Assembly (NCBI RefSeq): GCF_030412785.1
Contig: NZ_CP125295.1
Coordinates: 3,286,001 to 3,350,000 of the forward strand
DNA length: 64,000 nucleotides
Origin: Paraburkholderia sabiae
Lineage (GTDB): Bacteria; Pseudomonadota; Gammaproteobacteria; Burkholderiales; Burkholderiaceae
Direction: 5' to 3'
Positions within the stretch are counted from its first letter, which is position 1. Every line of letters begins with the position of its first letter. Shown here in pieces: positions 33,433 through 42,876 of the stretch. The notes under the pieces were generated by a model. It was not told the origin of the DNA and made no database searches. It worked only from the letters and a program-made list of their open reading frames with translations. Made by a program: the position numbers and the translations under genes.

Positions 33433-34908
33433 TCAGGCGTGCGCGCGCTTCGGTGTGACCATCGAAACGACAAACGTCACGACGATATTCACGACCAGTG
33501 CGATCAGGCCGATATACAGCGGCCACGTCGAGCCGCCGACATGCAGCGCGAACACCGGCTTGAGGCCTTGCGAAATCGCGAGCCCCGTGCCGAGCACGAT
33601 GCCGACCAGCCAGCCGAGGAACAGCCCCGGCGTGTTCAGACGACGCGTATACAGCGAGAACACGATGGCCGGGAAGATCTGCAGAATCCACACGCCGCCC
33701 AGCAGTTGCAGATCGATCGCGTACTGCGTCGGCAGGAACACGATAAACAGCAACGCGCCGAACTTCACGACGAGCGACACGATCTTGGCCGTCGATGCTT
33801 CCTGAGCAGGCGCCATGTTCGGCGACACGATCGGGCGCCACAGGTTACGCGTGAACAGGTTCGCTGCGCCGATCGACATGATGGCAGCAGGCACCAGTGC
33901 GCTGATCGCAATGGCCGCAGCCGCGAAGCCCACGAACCACGACGGGAACAGCGTGCCGAACAGCGCGGGCACGATGTCGGAAGCCGACTTCACGTGGATG
34001 CCGGCTGCAATCGCCATATAGCCGAGCAGCGCGATCAGGCCGAGCAGCAGCGTGTATGCGGGCAGGAAGATCGCGTTCTTGCGCACGGTTTTCGCCGACG
34101 AAGACGACAGCACGGCCGTCATCGTGTGCGGATACATGAAGGCCGCGAGCGCCGAGCCCAGCGCGAGCGATGCATACGCGGTGAATTGCGTCGGCTTCAG
34201 GATGATGCCCGTCGCGCCGCCTTTCGCCTGGAAGTACTGGTCGGCCGCATCGAACACGTGACCGTAGCCGCCGAGCTTCACAGGAATCAGCCACACCGCC
34301 GCGATCACGACGATATAGATCATGATGTCCTTGACGAACGCGATCATCGCGGGCGCGCGCAGGCCGCTCGTGTACGTATAGAGCGCGAGGATGATGAACG
34401 CGATCACGAGCGGTGCTTCGCCCGACACGCCGAGTCCCTTGATCACGACCTGCATGCCGACCAACTGCAGCGCGATATACGGCATCGTTGCGACGATGCC
34501 CGTCAGCGCGACGGCCGCGGGGAACCACTTGCCGCCGTATTCGCCGTGCACGTAGTCCGCTGCCGTGATGTGGTTCTTCGCATGTGCGATCGTCCACAGC
34601 TTCGGCATCACCGCGAACACGAACGGATAAACGATGATCGTATAAGGCAGCGCGAAGAAGCCATATGCTCCGACGGAGTACACCAGCGCGGGCACCGCGA
34701 TCACCGTGTACGCCGTATAGAAATCGCCGCCGACGAGGAACCACGAAATGATCGTGCCGAATTGACGGCCGCCGAGGCCCCACTCATGCAACTGCGTGAG
34801 ATCGCCCGCTTTCCAGCGCGCGGCGATGAAACCCATCACGGTGACGAGCACGAAGAAGGCGATGAAGACGGTCATCGCGACCGGGTTCACAGGGTTCAGA
34901 TCGCTCAT
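33433..34908 (-). CDS. mctP: Sodium:solute symporter, monocarboxylate permease (MctP-like)
   Basis: A 491-residue inner-membrane carrier of the SSS family with about 13 membrane segments. Features include GGRQFGTIISWFLVGGDFYTAY, ITAADYVHGEYGGKWFPAA and GSALAAFMYPHTMTAVLSSS. The pairing with a DUF3311 protein whose stop overlaps this start (ATGA) is typical of MctP-type permeases for acetate, lactate, pyruvate or other short acids. SSS carriers use the sodium gradient. Specificity is inferred from family and context. Confidence 0.85.
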   Translation of the reverse strand: MSDLNPVNPVAMTVFIAFFVLVTVMGFIAARWKAGDLTQLHEWGLGGRQFGTIISWFLVGGDFYTAYTVIAVPALVYSVGAYGFFALPYTIIVYPFVFAVMPKLWTIAHAKNHITAADYVHGEYGGKWFPAAVALTGIVATMPYIALQLVGMQVVIKGLGVSGEAPLVIAFIILALYTYTSGLRAPAMIAFVKDIMIYIVVIAAVWLIPVKLGGYGHVFDAADQYFQAKGGATGIILKPTQFTAYASLALGSALAAFMYPHTMTAVLSSSSAKTVRKNAIFLPAYTLLLGLIALLGYMAIAAGIHVKSASDIVPALFGTLFPSWFVGFAAAAIAISALVPAAIMSIGAANLFTRNLWRPIVSPNMAPAQEASTAKIVSLVVKFGALLFIVFLPTQYAIDLQLLGGVWILQIFPAIVFSLYTRRLNTPGLFLGWLVGIVLGTGLAISQGLKPVFALHVGGSTWPLYIGLIALVVNIVVTFVVSMVTPKRAHA

Positions 34909-35102
34909 TTAATGCCCCGGTACACGACGTAGATCAGCAGCGACGTGAGCGGAACCCACAGAAACTGATACCAGTAGAAGAAAGGAAAGCCCGCGAATGA
35001 AGGGCGCGTGTCGTTATAGAAAGGCAGCCACAGCAGCGCGATATAGGGGATCAGCAGGATGAGCCAGAGCCATGAACGGCCGGCCGGTTCGGTAGGTTCC
35101 AC
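34905..35102 (-). CDS. DUF3311 small membrane protein
   Basis: A 65-residue protein with two membrane segments (LWLILLIPYIALLWLPFYND, then FFYWYQFLWVPLTSLLIYVV). DUF3311 proteins sit next to SSS permeases and are thought to be small accessory subunits. Translation starts at GTG 35102 after AGAGGGA, and its stop overlaps the permease start, so translation is coupled. Confidence 0.85.
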   Translation of the reverse strand: MEPTEPAGRSWLWLILLIPYIALLWLPFYNDTRPSFAGFPFFYWYQFLWVPLTSLLIYVVYRGIK

Positions 35103-35274
35103 GTTTGTCCCTCTTTGGTCTATCTGATTGAATCCGCCCTGCTGGTGCGCGCCGCAAATATGCGTGAGCGTGCATATTTACGCTGGCGCCCGCAAGGTAC
35201 GCGCATTATCTGCGAAAACATTCATTGTTGCTGGCGCGGTAACAGGCCATTGCGTGCCTGTGCATTACGCCGTG

Positions 35275-36165
35275 TTAGCGGCTTATCGCCTTGGCGAACC
35301 GGTCGCGCAGGAACTGCGTGAACGCGCGTATCGTCACGGAAGCCTGCCGATGCTGCGGATACACCGCGTAAAGCGTCAACGGCGGCGAGACGTAATCGCC
35401 GAGTACTTCGGCGAGCTTGCCGCTCGCCAGTGCATCGGCCACGATGAACTCCGGCAGACGCGCAATGCCGAGCCCCGCGATAGCGGCATCGCGAATCACC
35501 TCGCCGTTGTTCACGCGCAGCGGGCCGTGCACTTCGATCGTCTTGCTCGTACCATCGACGATGTACTCCCAGCCGCTGCGCCCTTCCTGTCCATAGAGCA
35601 GACACGCGTGACGCGCGAGATCGTCGGGCGTCGCAGGTGGGCGGCGTGCCTTGCGATACGCGGGACTGCAACACGCGACCATGCGTATTTCCGCGAGCTT
35701 TTGCGCAATCAGCGTCGAGTCGGCGAGCGTGCCGATGCGCAGCGCCATGTCGAAGCCCTCGCCAACCACATCGACAACCCGATCGCTCAGTTCCATGTCC
35801 ACGCGCACATCGTGATTCGCCTTCAGAAACGCGGCGACGAGCGGCGACAGATGGATCATCCCGAACGACATCGGCGCACTGACGCGCAGCAGCCCGCGCG
35901 GGTCCGAACGGCCCGATGTCATCGCCTGCTCCGCGTCCTCCACTTCGCCGAGGATGCGCGTCGCGCGCTGATAGAACTCGTAGCCGAGGTCGGTCACCGC
36001 GAGCTTGCGCGTGTTTCGCACGAGCAGGCGCACGCCCAGGCTCGCTTCGAGCGCCATCACGCGGCGGCTGACGAACTGCTTCGACAGTTGCAGCCGGTTG
36101 GCGGCTGCCGTGAAATTGCGCGCGTCGACGGTGGTGACGAAAATTCTCAGGTCGTCCAGCTGCAT
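35275..36165 (-). CDS. LysR-type transcriptional regulator
   Basis: A 296-residue LysR protein: helix-turn-helix in LDDLRIFVTTVDARNFTAAA and LSKQFVSRRVMALEASLGVR (residues 3-55), then the RD1/RD2 effector domain with SAPMSFGMIHLSPLVAAFL. ATG 36165 is chosen because GAGGCGG is just upstream. It is divergent from a pirin gene with a 158-base promoter region; LysR-pirin-DoxX arrangements are common in proteobacteria, and the regulator likely controls those two genes. Confidence 0.88.
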   Translation of the reverse strand: MQLDDLRIFVTTVDARNFTAAANRLQLSKQFVSRRVMALEASLGVRLLVRNTRKLAVTDLGYEFYQRATRILGEVEDAEQAMTSGRSDPRGLLRVSAPMSFGMIHLSPLVAAFLKANHDVRVDMELSDRVVDVVGEGFDMALRIGTLADSTLIAQKLAEIRMVACCSPAYRKARRPPATPDDLARHACLLYGQEGRSGWEYIVDGTSKTIEVHGPLRVNNGEVIRDAAIAGLGIARLPEFIVADALASGKLAEVLGDYVSPPLTLYAVYPQHRQASVTIRAFTQFLRDRFAKAISR

Positions 36166-36323
36166 GGTCTTCCGCCTCAATTGTCAACTTAATAGTGACA
36201 GTGATTCCTGTTTGACGCAGATTATAGCCGCCCTGATTGACCTACACTTTCATCACTGCTTCAGACAACGGCGTCGCCGGTGTCGCGAGAGGCAAACGCA
36301 ATTCAATAAACAGGAGAAGAGAA

Positions 36324-37049
36324 ATGATCGACATTCGCCAGGCTAGCGACCGCGGACGCGCCGAACACGGTTGGCTCAGCTCGCGTCACACGTTCTCGTT
36401 TGCGAACTACTACGACCCGAAGCAGGTCGGCTTCTCCGATCTGCTCGTCATCAACGACGACCGCGTGGCCCCGGGCCGTGGCTTCGGCAAGCATCCGCAC
36501 CGCGACATGGAGATCTTCTCGTACGTGCTGGAAGGCGCGCTGGAACACAAGGATTCGATGGGCACGGGCTCCGTGATCGTCCCCGGCGACGTGCAGCTGA
36601 TGAGCGCGGGCACGGGCGTCGCGCACAGCGAGTTCAATCACTCGCCGAGCGACCCTGTGCACTTCCTGCAAATCTGGATCGCACCGTCGGTGAAGAACGC
36701 GACGCCGCGTTATCAGCAGCAGAACTTTTCGACGGAAGCGAAGCGCGGCACGTTGCGCCTCGTGTTGTCGCCGGATGGCAAGGATGGCTCGCTCGAATTG
36801 CGTCAGGACGCGCGTGTCTATGCCGGCCTCTTCGACGGCAATGAAACGGCAGGCGTCGATATCGACGCCGATCGTTATGCATACGTGCATGTGGCTCGCG
36901 GCAGCGTGAAGGTGAACGGCGTCGAACTGAATGAAGGCGACGGTGCGCGTATTCGCAATGAGCGACGCCTCGAATTCACGGAAGGCAACGACGCGGAAGT
37001 ACTCGTGTTCGACCTGCGCAACAACGAAGTGTCGGAACTGTGGTCCTGA
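36324..37049 (+). CDS. Pirin family protein
   Basis: A 241-residue bicupin. The N-terminal metal-binding cupin has HTFSFANYYDPKQVGFSDLL, GKHPHRDMEIFSYVLEGALEH and GVAHSEFNHS, giving His/Glu residues for a metal. Bacterial pirins have quercetin 2,3-dioxygenase activity or modulate protein partners. ATG 36324 follows AGGAGAAGAGAA. The DoxX gene begins 59 bases downstream, so the two are probably one unit induced by the divergent LysR protein. Confidence 0.9.
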   Translation: MIDIRQASDRGRAEHGWLSSRHTFSFANYYDPKQVGFSDLLVINDDRVAPGRGFGKHPHRDMEIFSYVLEGALEHKDSMGTGSVIVPGDVQLMSAGTGVAHSEFNHSPSDPVHFLQIWIAPSVKNATPRYQQQNFSTEAKRGTLRLVLSPDGKDGSLELRQDARVYAGLFDGNETAGVDIDADRYAYVHVARGSVKVNGVELNEGDGARIRNERRLEFTEGNDAEVLVFDLRNNEVSELWS

Positions 37050-37107
37050 GCAAAGAGCGCCTTAGACCTGCCGGATTGAACTGAATCGAATTGAAAGAGG
37101 ATTGAAC

Positions 37108-37518
37108 ATGAACACGTTTATCGAACAACGCAAGGATGCACTGCTGCTCGTCGCACGCGTGCTGCTGGTAGTGCTTTTCGTGCTGTTTGGCTGGAGCAAG
37201 CTCACGGGCTTTGCAGGCACCGAGCAATACATGGCGTCGACGGGCGCACCCGTTCCGGCACTGGCCGCCGTGATCGCGATCGTGATGGAACTGATTGTCG
37301 GTGTGGTGATCGCCGTGGGCTTCAAGACGCGCGCTCTGGCGTTGCTGCTTGCGCTCTATACGCTCGGCACCGCGTTCATCGGCCATCACTTCTGGACGCA
37401 AACGGGCATGGAGCAGTACATCAACATGATCAACTTCTACAAGAACATCAGCATCATCGGTGGCTTGCTGCTGTTGTTCGTGACAGGTCCGGGCAAATAC
37501 TCGATCGACCGCGCATAA
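37108..37518 (+). CDS. DoxX family membrane protein
   Basis: A 136-residue membrane protein with four hydrophobic segments (LLLVARVLLVVLFVLFGWSK; LAAVIAIVMELIVGVVIAVG; ALALLLALYTLGTAFIGHHF; ISIIGGLLLLFVTG), the DoxX layout. DoxX proteins are linked to redox or thiosulfate processes and electron transfer; the role here is unknown. ATG 37108 has GAAAGAGG upstream. A strong terminator follows. Confidence 0.88.
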   Translation: MNTFIEQRKDALLLVARVLLVVLFVLFGWSKLTGFAGTEQYMASTGAPVPALAAVIAIVMELIVGVVIAVGFKTRALALLLALYTLGTAFIGHHFWTQTGMEQYINMINFYKNISIIGGLLLLFVTGPGKYSIDRA

Positions 37519-37546
37519 GCGATCCAGGTCTTTATCGATGTTCTCG

Positions 37547-37573
37547 GAGGGCGGCCTTAGGGCCGCCCTCTTT
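37547..37573 (+). terminator. Rho-independent terminator
   Basis: GAGGGCGGCC (37547-37556) pairs perfectly with GGCCGCCCTC (37561-37570), 4-base loop, followed by TTTC. It ends the pirin-DoxX transcript. Confidence 0.8.
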
Positions 37574-37760
37574 CGTTATGCATAAACGCGACGGGAATCG
37601 CGCTTTAGGCATGAATGCAACACTCTTGTCATGTTCGCGGCGTAGTGCAAATTGATGTGATAAAAGTCCGCCCTGCCTGCATGAGGCCCGTTTGCACGGG
37701 CTCACACGTTAAAAACAACAAGCTCATGCAGTGTTCTCAACATATGAAAAGACAACACCC

Positions 37761-38897
37761 ATGACCAAGCAATTCACTCGGACAGTGGCCGCATTCGGCG
37801 CGACGGCATGCGCCCTTGCCTGCCAGACAGCATTCGCTCAAAGCTCGGTGACGCTATACGGCGTCGCGGACGTCGGCATCCGTTATCTCACGCATTCGAA
37901 TGCTAGCAACGACGGCCGCCTCTTCATGACCAACGGCGCGATCACGAATAGCCGTTTCGGCATCAAAGGCGCGGAAGATCTCGGCAATGGCCTGAAGGCA
38001 ATCTTCCAGCTGGAAAGCGGTATCGATCTGCAAAGCGGCGCCCAGTCGGATAGCCAGCGCCTCTTCAATCGCGCGGCTTATGTCGGTCTGTCGAGCCAGT
38101 ACGGTACGGTCACGCTGGGCCGTCAAAAGACGCCGCTGTTCGACGTGCTCGGCGACACGTACGATCCTCTGACCGTCGGCAACTACTTCGAAAACGCATG
38201 GCTGCCCGTTGCACTCGGCGCGGGTCTCTATGCGGACAACGCCGTGAAGTACGACGGCAAGTTCGGCGGTCTGAACGTGAAGGCGATGTACTCGTTCGGC
38301 ACGAACTCGACTTCGACGGGCGCGAACGGTTTCTCCGGCCAGATTCCGGGCCACCTCGGTGCGGGCAATATGTATGGCTTCACCGCGTCGTACTCGTTCG
38401 GCGCATTGAGCATCGCAGCCGGCGTGCAGCAGAACAGCGACAACTCGAACAACAAGCAGACCATCTACAACGCGAATGCCGTCTACGCGTTCAGCACGAC
38501 CAAGATCTACGTCGGCTATCTGCATTCGAAGGACGATACGGGCTTTGTCGACAGCACGCTCTCGCAGCGCGACCTGACGCTCGGCGTCGACATCCTGAAG
38601 GGCTCGGGCCGCAAGGACGACGGTCCGTTCGCAGGCGTGACGTGGCAAGCGACGCCCGCGCTGCTGCTGACGGGCGCGTTCTACTACGACCACATGAAGA
38701 ACGCAGCGATCGGCGGCGGCGCGACGGGCAGCGGCAACCGCTACACGGGCGTGGCCGTGGCGGAATACGCGTTGTCGAAGCGCACGGAAGTGTATGGCAC
38801 CGTCGACTTCAACAAGGTCACGGGCGCAGCGACGGTCGAACTGCCGGGCACGTCGAACCAGACGGGCGTGTCGGTGGGGATCCGCAACATCTTCTGA
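37761..38897 (+). CDS. Gram-negative porin
   Basis: A 378-residue outer-membrane porin. Signal peptide to about residue 26 (ACALACQTAFA), then QSSVTLYGVADVGIRYLTHS, the family first strand. It has FGIKGAEDLGNGLKAIFQLE and ends with VSVGIRNIF, the C-terminal Phe signature. It differs from the porin at 10.9 kb in most loop regions. It is monocistronic with a hairpin terminator. ATG 37761 is chosen because the signal peptide starts there; an upstream TTG is unlikely. Confidence 0.92.
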   Translation: MTKQFTRTVAAFGATACALACQTAFAQSSVTLYGVADVGIRYLTHSNASNDGRLFMTNGAITNSRFGIKGAEDLGNGLKAIFQLESGIDLQSGAQSDSQRLFNRAAYVGLSSQYGTVTLGRQKTPLFDVLGDTYDPLTVGNYFENAWLPVALGAGLYADNAVKYDGKFGGLNVKAMYSFGTNSTSTGANGFSGQIPGHLGAGNMYGFTASYSFGALSIAAGVQQNSDNSNNKQTIYNANAVYAFSTTKIYVGYLHSKDDTGFVDSTLSQRDLTLGVDILKGSGRKDDGPFAGVTWQATPALLLTGAFYYDHMKNAAIGGGATGSGNRYTGVAVAEYALSKRTEVYGTVDFNKVTGAATVELPGTSNQTGVSVGIRNIF

Positions 38898-38916
38898 TTG
38901 CACGCACTCCGATACG

Positions 38917-38955
38917 CGGGCGACGTGGCTTGAAAGGGCCACGTCGCCCGTTTTT
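38917..38955 (+). terminator. Rho-independent terminator after porin
   Basis: CGGGCGACGTGGC (38917-38929) pairs with GCCACGTCGCCCG (38938-38950), then five T residues. Typical strong terminator. Confidence 0.85.
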
Positions 38956-39049
38956 CATGTCGGGCGGCACAGCGTATGCACTCTGCTTAACTGTGATATA
39001 CAGGGAAAACCCGTAAATCCCAGTTGTTCTCTAGCAGAGCAGTACCAGC

Positions 39050-39184
39050 ATGAAAAGCATTGCCGCCTTTTGTCTGACCACGTGGTCCGCCGCCGCCCTT
39101 CTCTATTTCGGCCAGCACTCGGTCGCCCTCATCGCATTGAGCGGCGTCATCGTGTTCGGCGGATACGATCTGCTGCGCCCTTAA
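39050..39184 (+). CDS. Small hypothetical membrane protein (44 aa)
   Basis: A 44-codon ORF, starting MKSIAAFCLTTWSAAALLYF and ending in FGGYDLLRP, with two hydrophobic stretches that could span or line the inner membrane. Coding-like codon use and an ATG followed by lysine support it, but there is no strong ribosome-binding site (GCAGAGCAG upstream). It lies between a porin and the oxygenase operon. No family recognised. Confidence 0.45.
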   Translation: MKSIAAFCLTTWSAAALLYFGQHSVALIALSGVIVFGGYDLLRP

Positions 39185-39355
39185 AGCCCCATCTGGCTCC
39201 GAGCCAGACGAAGCTCGGCGCGACTTGATGGAAATCCATCATTTTTCGACGTGAGGCTTCGCCCTCCTTCAACTATCTTTGTGCAAACGGAATGTGTTCC
39301 TGAGGCTTCTGGCTGAAGGAAATCCCGCAATCACAAAGCATGAAGGAGACGCCTC

Positions 39356-40390
39356 ATGTCCTCGACTTCTGCCGTCGACGGCGGCAGCACCGCAGCACCC
39401 GGCCCCAGCGATCCATCCTTCGACGCACGCATTGCGGAGCAGTGGTATCAGCCGCGCATCCCGCGCGCGGTGCTCAAGGAACTGATGAAGCGCGACGACG
39501 CAGCCGGCCTGCGCAACTTCGTGCCGTGGTTCGTGCTGCTCATCGCGTCGGGCGCGATAGCGGCGTTCACATGGGGCACATGGTGGGCCGTGCCCGCGTT
39601 CTTCGCGTACGGGACGATCTATTCTTCGAGCGACGCGCGCTGGCATGAACTGTCGCACGGCACGCCGTTCAAGACGCGCTGGATCAACGAGGCGTTCTAT
39701 CACCTGTCGTCGTTCATGACGATCCGCGAAGGCTACTGGTGGCGCTGGAGCCATGCGCGCCATCACACGCACACGTACTTCCAGACACGCGACCCGGAGA
39801 TCCAGGTGACGCGTCCGACGAAAGTGCTGCCCATCATCGCGGATTTTCTTGGGCTGGTCGGCTGCACGCTCGAAATCAAAAAGATCGTGCGTCATGCATT
39901 CGGCCGCGTCGATGCCGCCACCGACGCATTCTTGCCCGCCAGCGAAAAGCCGAAAATGATCTGGTCGTGCCGCATCTATCTGGCCGTCGTGATCGGCACG
40001 ATTGCACTCGCGATCGCGCTGCACAGCTTCCTGCCGCTGATGTTCGTCTGGGCACCGCGCTTCTACGGCGGCTGGTTGCATCAACTGCTCGGGCTCACGC
40101 AGCATGCCGGTCTTGCCGTCAACGTGAAAGACCATCGGCTGAACACGCGCACCGTGCACACCAACTTCGTGTTCCGCTTTCTTTATCTGAACATGAACTA
40201 TCACCTCGAACATCATCTGCTGCCGATGGTGCCGTTCCATGCGCTGCCACGTTTGCACGAAGCGATCAAGGATCAATTGCCGCCCGCTTATCCGAGCGTG
40301 TATGCCGCGTATCGCGAGATGCTTCCTGCGCTGTGGAAACAACGCACGGACGCGACCCATGTGATCGAGCGAAGCATTCCCGCTGCCTGA
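39356..40390 (+). CDS. Diiron fatty-acid desaturase/hydroxylase-like oxygenase (MocD-like)
   Basis: A 344-residue integral-membrane diiron enzyme. Three His boxes are present: H97-x3-H101 (HELSH), H133-x2-H136-H137 (HARHHTH) and H283-x2-H286-H287 (HLEHH), plus an extra His in the TQHAGLAV region, consistent with AlkB/desaturase-like hydroxylases. Electrons would come from the Rieske protein and reductase encoded next. This order (desaturase, Rieske ferredoxin, reductase) matches MocD-MocE-MocF of rhizopine use in rhizobia, where the system is linked to O-demethylation of 3-O-methyl-scyllo-inosamine. The substrate here is inferred. A GAAGGAGACG ribosome-binding site precedes the start. Confidence 0.78.
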   Translation: MSSTSAVDGGSTAAPGPSDPSFDARIAEQWYQPRIPRAVLKELMKRDDAAGLRNFVPWFVLLIASGAIAAFTWGTWWAVPAFFAYGTIYSSSDARWHELSHGTPFKTRWINEAFYHLSSFMTIREGYWWRWSHARHHTHTYFQTRDPEIQVTRPTKVLPIIADFLGLVGCTLEIKKIVRHAFGRVDAATDAFLPASEKPKMIWSCRIYLAVVIGTIALAIALHSFLPLMFVWAPRFYGGWLHQLLGLTQHAGLAVNVKDHRLNTRTVHTNFVFRFLYLNMNYHLEHHLLPMVPFHALPRLHEAIKDQLPPAYPSVYAAYREMLPALWKQRTDATHVIERSIPAA

Positions 40391-40421
40391 CCGGTCGAAC
40401 AAAAAATTGGAGGAGATAGCC

Positions 40422-40769
40422 ATGAGCGTCGAAACGAATGCAAAGATTCACTGGATTACCGCCTGCGCGCCCGACGATATCGACGAAGAAGATGTGATGC
40501 GCTTCGATCACGACGGCGCGAGCTACGCGGTTTATCGCATCGCTGAAGGCTTCTATGCATCGGATGGCTGGTGTACGCATGAACATGCGCATCTCGCGGA
40601 TGGCTTCGTCGTGAATCGCGAGATCGAATGTCCGCTGCATCAGGGGCGTTTCGACATTCCGAGCGGCAAGGCAAAAAGCGCACCGGTATGCGTGCATCTG
40701 AAGACTTACCCTGTGCGCGTCGAAAACGACAAAGTGTTGCTCGGCCTTCCCGTGCAGGACGCATCATGA
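40422..40769 (+). CDS. Rieske-type [2Fe-2S] ferredoxin (MocE family)
   Basis: A 115-residue soluble electron carrier. The Rieske cluster ligands are Cys51-His53 (CTHEH) and Cys70-His73 (CPLHQGRFD). It passes electrons from the reductase to the diiron oxygenase. Length and motif spacing match stand-alone Rieske ferredoxins such as MocE. ATG 40422 follows GGAGGAGATAGCC, a strong ribosome-binding site. The next gene starts inside its stop codon (ATGA). Confidence 0.88.
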   Translation: MSVETNAKIHWITACAPDDIDEEDVMRFDHDGASYAVYRIAEGFYASDGWCTHEHAHLADGFVVNREIECPLHQGRFDIPSGKAKSAPVCVHLKTYPVRVENDKVLLGLPVQDAS

Positions 40770-42013
40770 GCGCACAGCCCGCGATGGTGATTGTCGGCGC
40801 AGGCCAATGCGGCGTGCGCACTGCCGCCGCACTGCGCGAGAACGGCTGGGAAGGCGAGATCACGCTGCTCGGCAACGAAGGCTCAGCGCCGTATGACCGG
40901 CCACCGCTGTCGAAAGCCGTGCTGCTTGGCGATCGCAGCACGGCGCAATGCGCGTTCTACGACGACGCGTTCTATCACGACAAGCGTATCGATCTGCGCG
41001 TCGACGCGTGCGTGCAGCACATCGATCGCGGTGCGCGCAAGGTCGTGTTGCACGATGGACGCAGCATCGACTATCAGCGTCTGCTGATCGCGACGGGCGC
41101 CGAACCGAGACGCCTCGACGTGCCCGGCGCGCATCTGCAAGGCGTGCATCTGCTGCGCACCGCGAGCGACGCGAACACGCTCGCAGAAGAACTGCAACCT
41201 TCACGGCGCATTGCAATTGTCGGCGCGGGTTTCATCGGACTCGAAGTCGCGGCGTCCGCAGTGACGCGCGGCTGCGAAGTGGTTGTCATCGAAGCGGGAT
41301 CACGTGCGTTGATGCGTGCCGTGCCCGAAGTGGTCGCGGGCTATCTGATCGACCGGCATCGGCAGATGGGCGTGCAGATTCATTTCGGCGCGCAGATCGA
41401 ACGCCTGCTCGGTAGCACGCGCGTAACAGGCGTGAAGCTCAAGGACGGCACGCAGATCGATTGCGATTGCGTCGTGGTCGGCATCGGCGTGAAGCCACGC
41501 ACGGAACTGGCGGAAGCGGCGGGCATCGATGTCGCGGATGGCATCGCCGTCGACGACACGTTGCGCACGAACGATCCGCATATCTTTGCAGCGGGCGACG
41601 TGTGCTCCTTTCCGCATCGTCTTTTCAGGCGCCGCATGCGGCTCGAATGCTGGAAGAACGCGGAAGACCACGCGCGCATCGTTGCACGTAACATGCTCGA
41701 ACGCGGCGAAACGTATTCGGAAGTGCCCTGGTTCTGGTCGAATCAGTACGACATGACGATACAGATTGCCGGCATGCCCGCGTTCGGCGTGCAAAGCGTC
41801 GTGCGCGAAACAGGCGACACGTCACGCATTTTCTTTGCACTCGATCGCGACGGCGTGCTGGTCGGTGCAAGCGGCGTCGGCAAGGTCGCCGAGATCGCAC
41901 GCGACGTGCGCGTTGCGCAGACGTTGATCGGGCAGCGCGCGTGCATCGATCCGATGCAACTCGAAGATCGCAACGTCAAGCTCAAGGGACTCGTCGCCGC
42001 GGAGGCGGTATGA
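40766..42013 (+). CDS. FAD-dependent ferredoxin reductase (MocF-like)
   Basis: A 415-residue pyridine-nucleotide-disulfide-type flavoprotein. The FAD motif is MVIVGAGQCGVRTAAALRE (residues 7-25), the NAD(P)H motif is RIAIVGAGFIGLEVAASAVT (about 147-166), and IFAAGDVCSFPHRLFRRR is the second FAD contact. It transfers electrons from NAD(P)H to the Rieske ferredoxin. The overlap of start and previous stop (ATGA) couples translation, as does the overlap with the next gene. Relatives include putidaredoxin-reductase-like enzymes; MocF is the closest by context. Confidence 0.85.
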   Translation: MSAQPAMVIVGAGQCGVRTAAALRENGWEGEITLLGNEGSAPYDRPPLSKAVLLGDRSTAQCAFYDDAFYHDKRIDLRVDACVQHIDRGARKVVLHDGRSIDYQRLLIATGAEPRRLDVPGAHLQGVHLLRTASDANTLAEELQPSRRIAIVGAGFIGLEVAASAVTRGCEVVVIEAGSRALMRAVPEVVAGYLIDRHRQMGVQIHFGAQIERLLGSTRVTGVKLKDGTQIDCDCVVVGIGVKPRTELAEAAGIDVADGIAVDDTLRTNDPHIFAAGDVCSFPHRLFRRRMRLECWKNAEDHARIVARNMLERGETYSEVPWFWSNQYDMTIQIAGMPAFGVQSVVRETGDTSRIFFALDRDGVLVGASGVGKVAEIARDVRVAQTLIGQRACIDPMQLEDRNVKLKGLVAAEAV

Positions 42014-42876
42014 CGCAACGGCTCGCGGTGTATCAATCGTTGTGGGCGATGGAGCGGCGTCATACGGACGGCTTCGAGCGCTCGCTCGAAGAGAACGTCG
42101 CGATGATCGCGGAAGCGGGCTTTGAAGGCGTGAGCACGTCGTATGGATCGCGAGAAGATGCACAGCGTCTTTCGCAAATGCTCGCGCAATATGGCCTGCA
42201 AACGGAAGCGCAATGCTTTCCGCGCACCGTCGACGACCTTCGCCCGATTCTCGAACACGCTGTCGAATTCGGCGCGCACCATATCGACTTGCAGCCGGAC
42301 GTGAGGCCGCGTCGGCTCCGTGATGCATTGGAACTGATCGACGGCTGGCAGCGGCTCGCGGAACAGGTGGACATTCCCGTCTACATCGAAACGCACCGCG
42401 ACCGCATGACGACGGATCTGCACTTCACGCTCGATCTTCTCGATGAACGCCCCGATCTGCGTCTGCTCGGCGATCTGTCGCACTACCTTGTGGGCCGCGA
42501 ATTCGCGTGGCCGGTGAACGAAGAAAACGAAGCCGCGATGCAACGAATCATCGCTCATTCGTGGGCGTTTCATGGGCGCGTCGCGAGCCGCGAGCAGGTG
42601 CAGATCGAGATTTCCTTCGAGCCGCATCGCATGTGGGTCGATCTGTTTCTGCGCTGGTGGCGCGACGGCTTCGCGTCATGGCGCGAGCGAGCCGGTCCCG
42701 ACGACACGCTCGTCTTCACCTGCGAACTCGGTCCGAAGCCATACGCGATCATCGGGCGCGACGGCAACGATACGACCGACCGCTGGGCCGAATCGCTGCT
42801 GATGCGCGAATGGATACTCGATCTGTGGGATGAAGTCGCGCACGAAAACGCGCCCGCGTTAGCGGCTAATCCGTAA
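42010..42876 (+). CDS. Sugar phosphate isomerase/epimerase family (TIM barrel)
   Basis: A 288-residue AP-endonuclease-2/xylose-isomerase-like TIM barrel. Motifs: EENVAMIAEAGFEGVSTSYG early, VDIPVYIETHRDRMTTDLHF and LLGDLSHYLVGREFAWP in the middle, ISFEPHRMWVDLFLRWWRDG later. Glu/His/Asp residues in those blocks would bind a metal. In inositol/rhizopine loci the IolE/MocC enzymes have this fold, so a dehydratase or isomerase acting on the oxygenase product is likely (inference). Start overlaps the reductase stop; its end overlaps the convergent regulator by 11 bases. Confidence 0.8.
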   Translation: MTQRLAVYQSLWAMERRHTDGFERSLEENVAMIAEAGFEGVSTSYGSREDAQRLSQMLAQYGLQTEAQCFPRTVDDLRPILEHAVEFGAHHIDLQPDVRPRRLRDALELIDGWQRLAEQVDIPVYIETHRDRMTTDLHFTLDLLDERPDLRLLGDLSHYLVGREFAWPVNEENEAAMQRIIAHSWAFHGRVASREQVQIEISFEPHRMWVDLFLRWWRDGFASWRERAGPDDTLVFTCELGPKPYAIIGRDGNDTTDRWAESLLMREWILDLWDEVAHENAPALAANP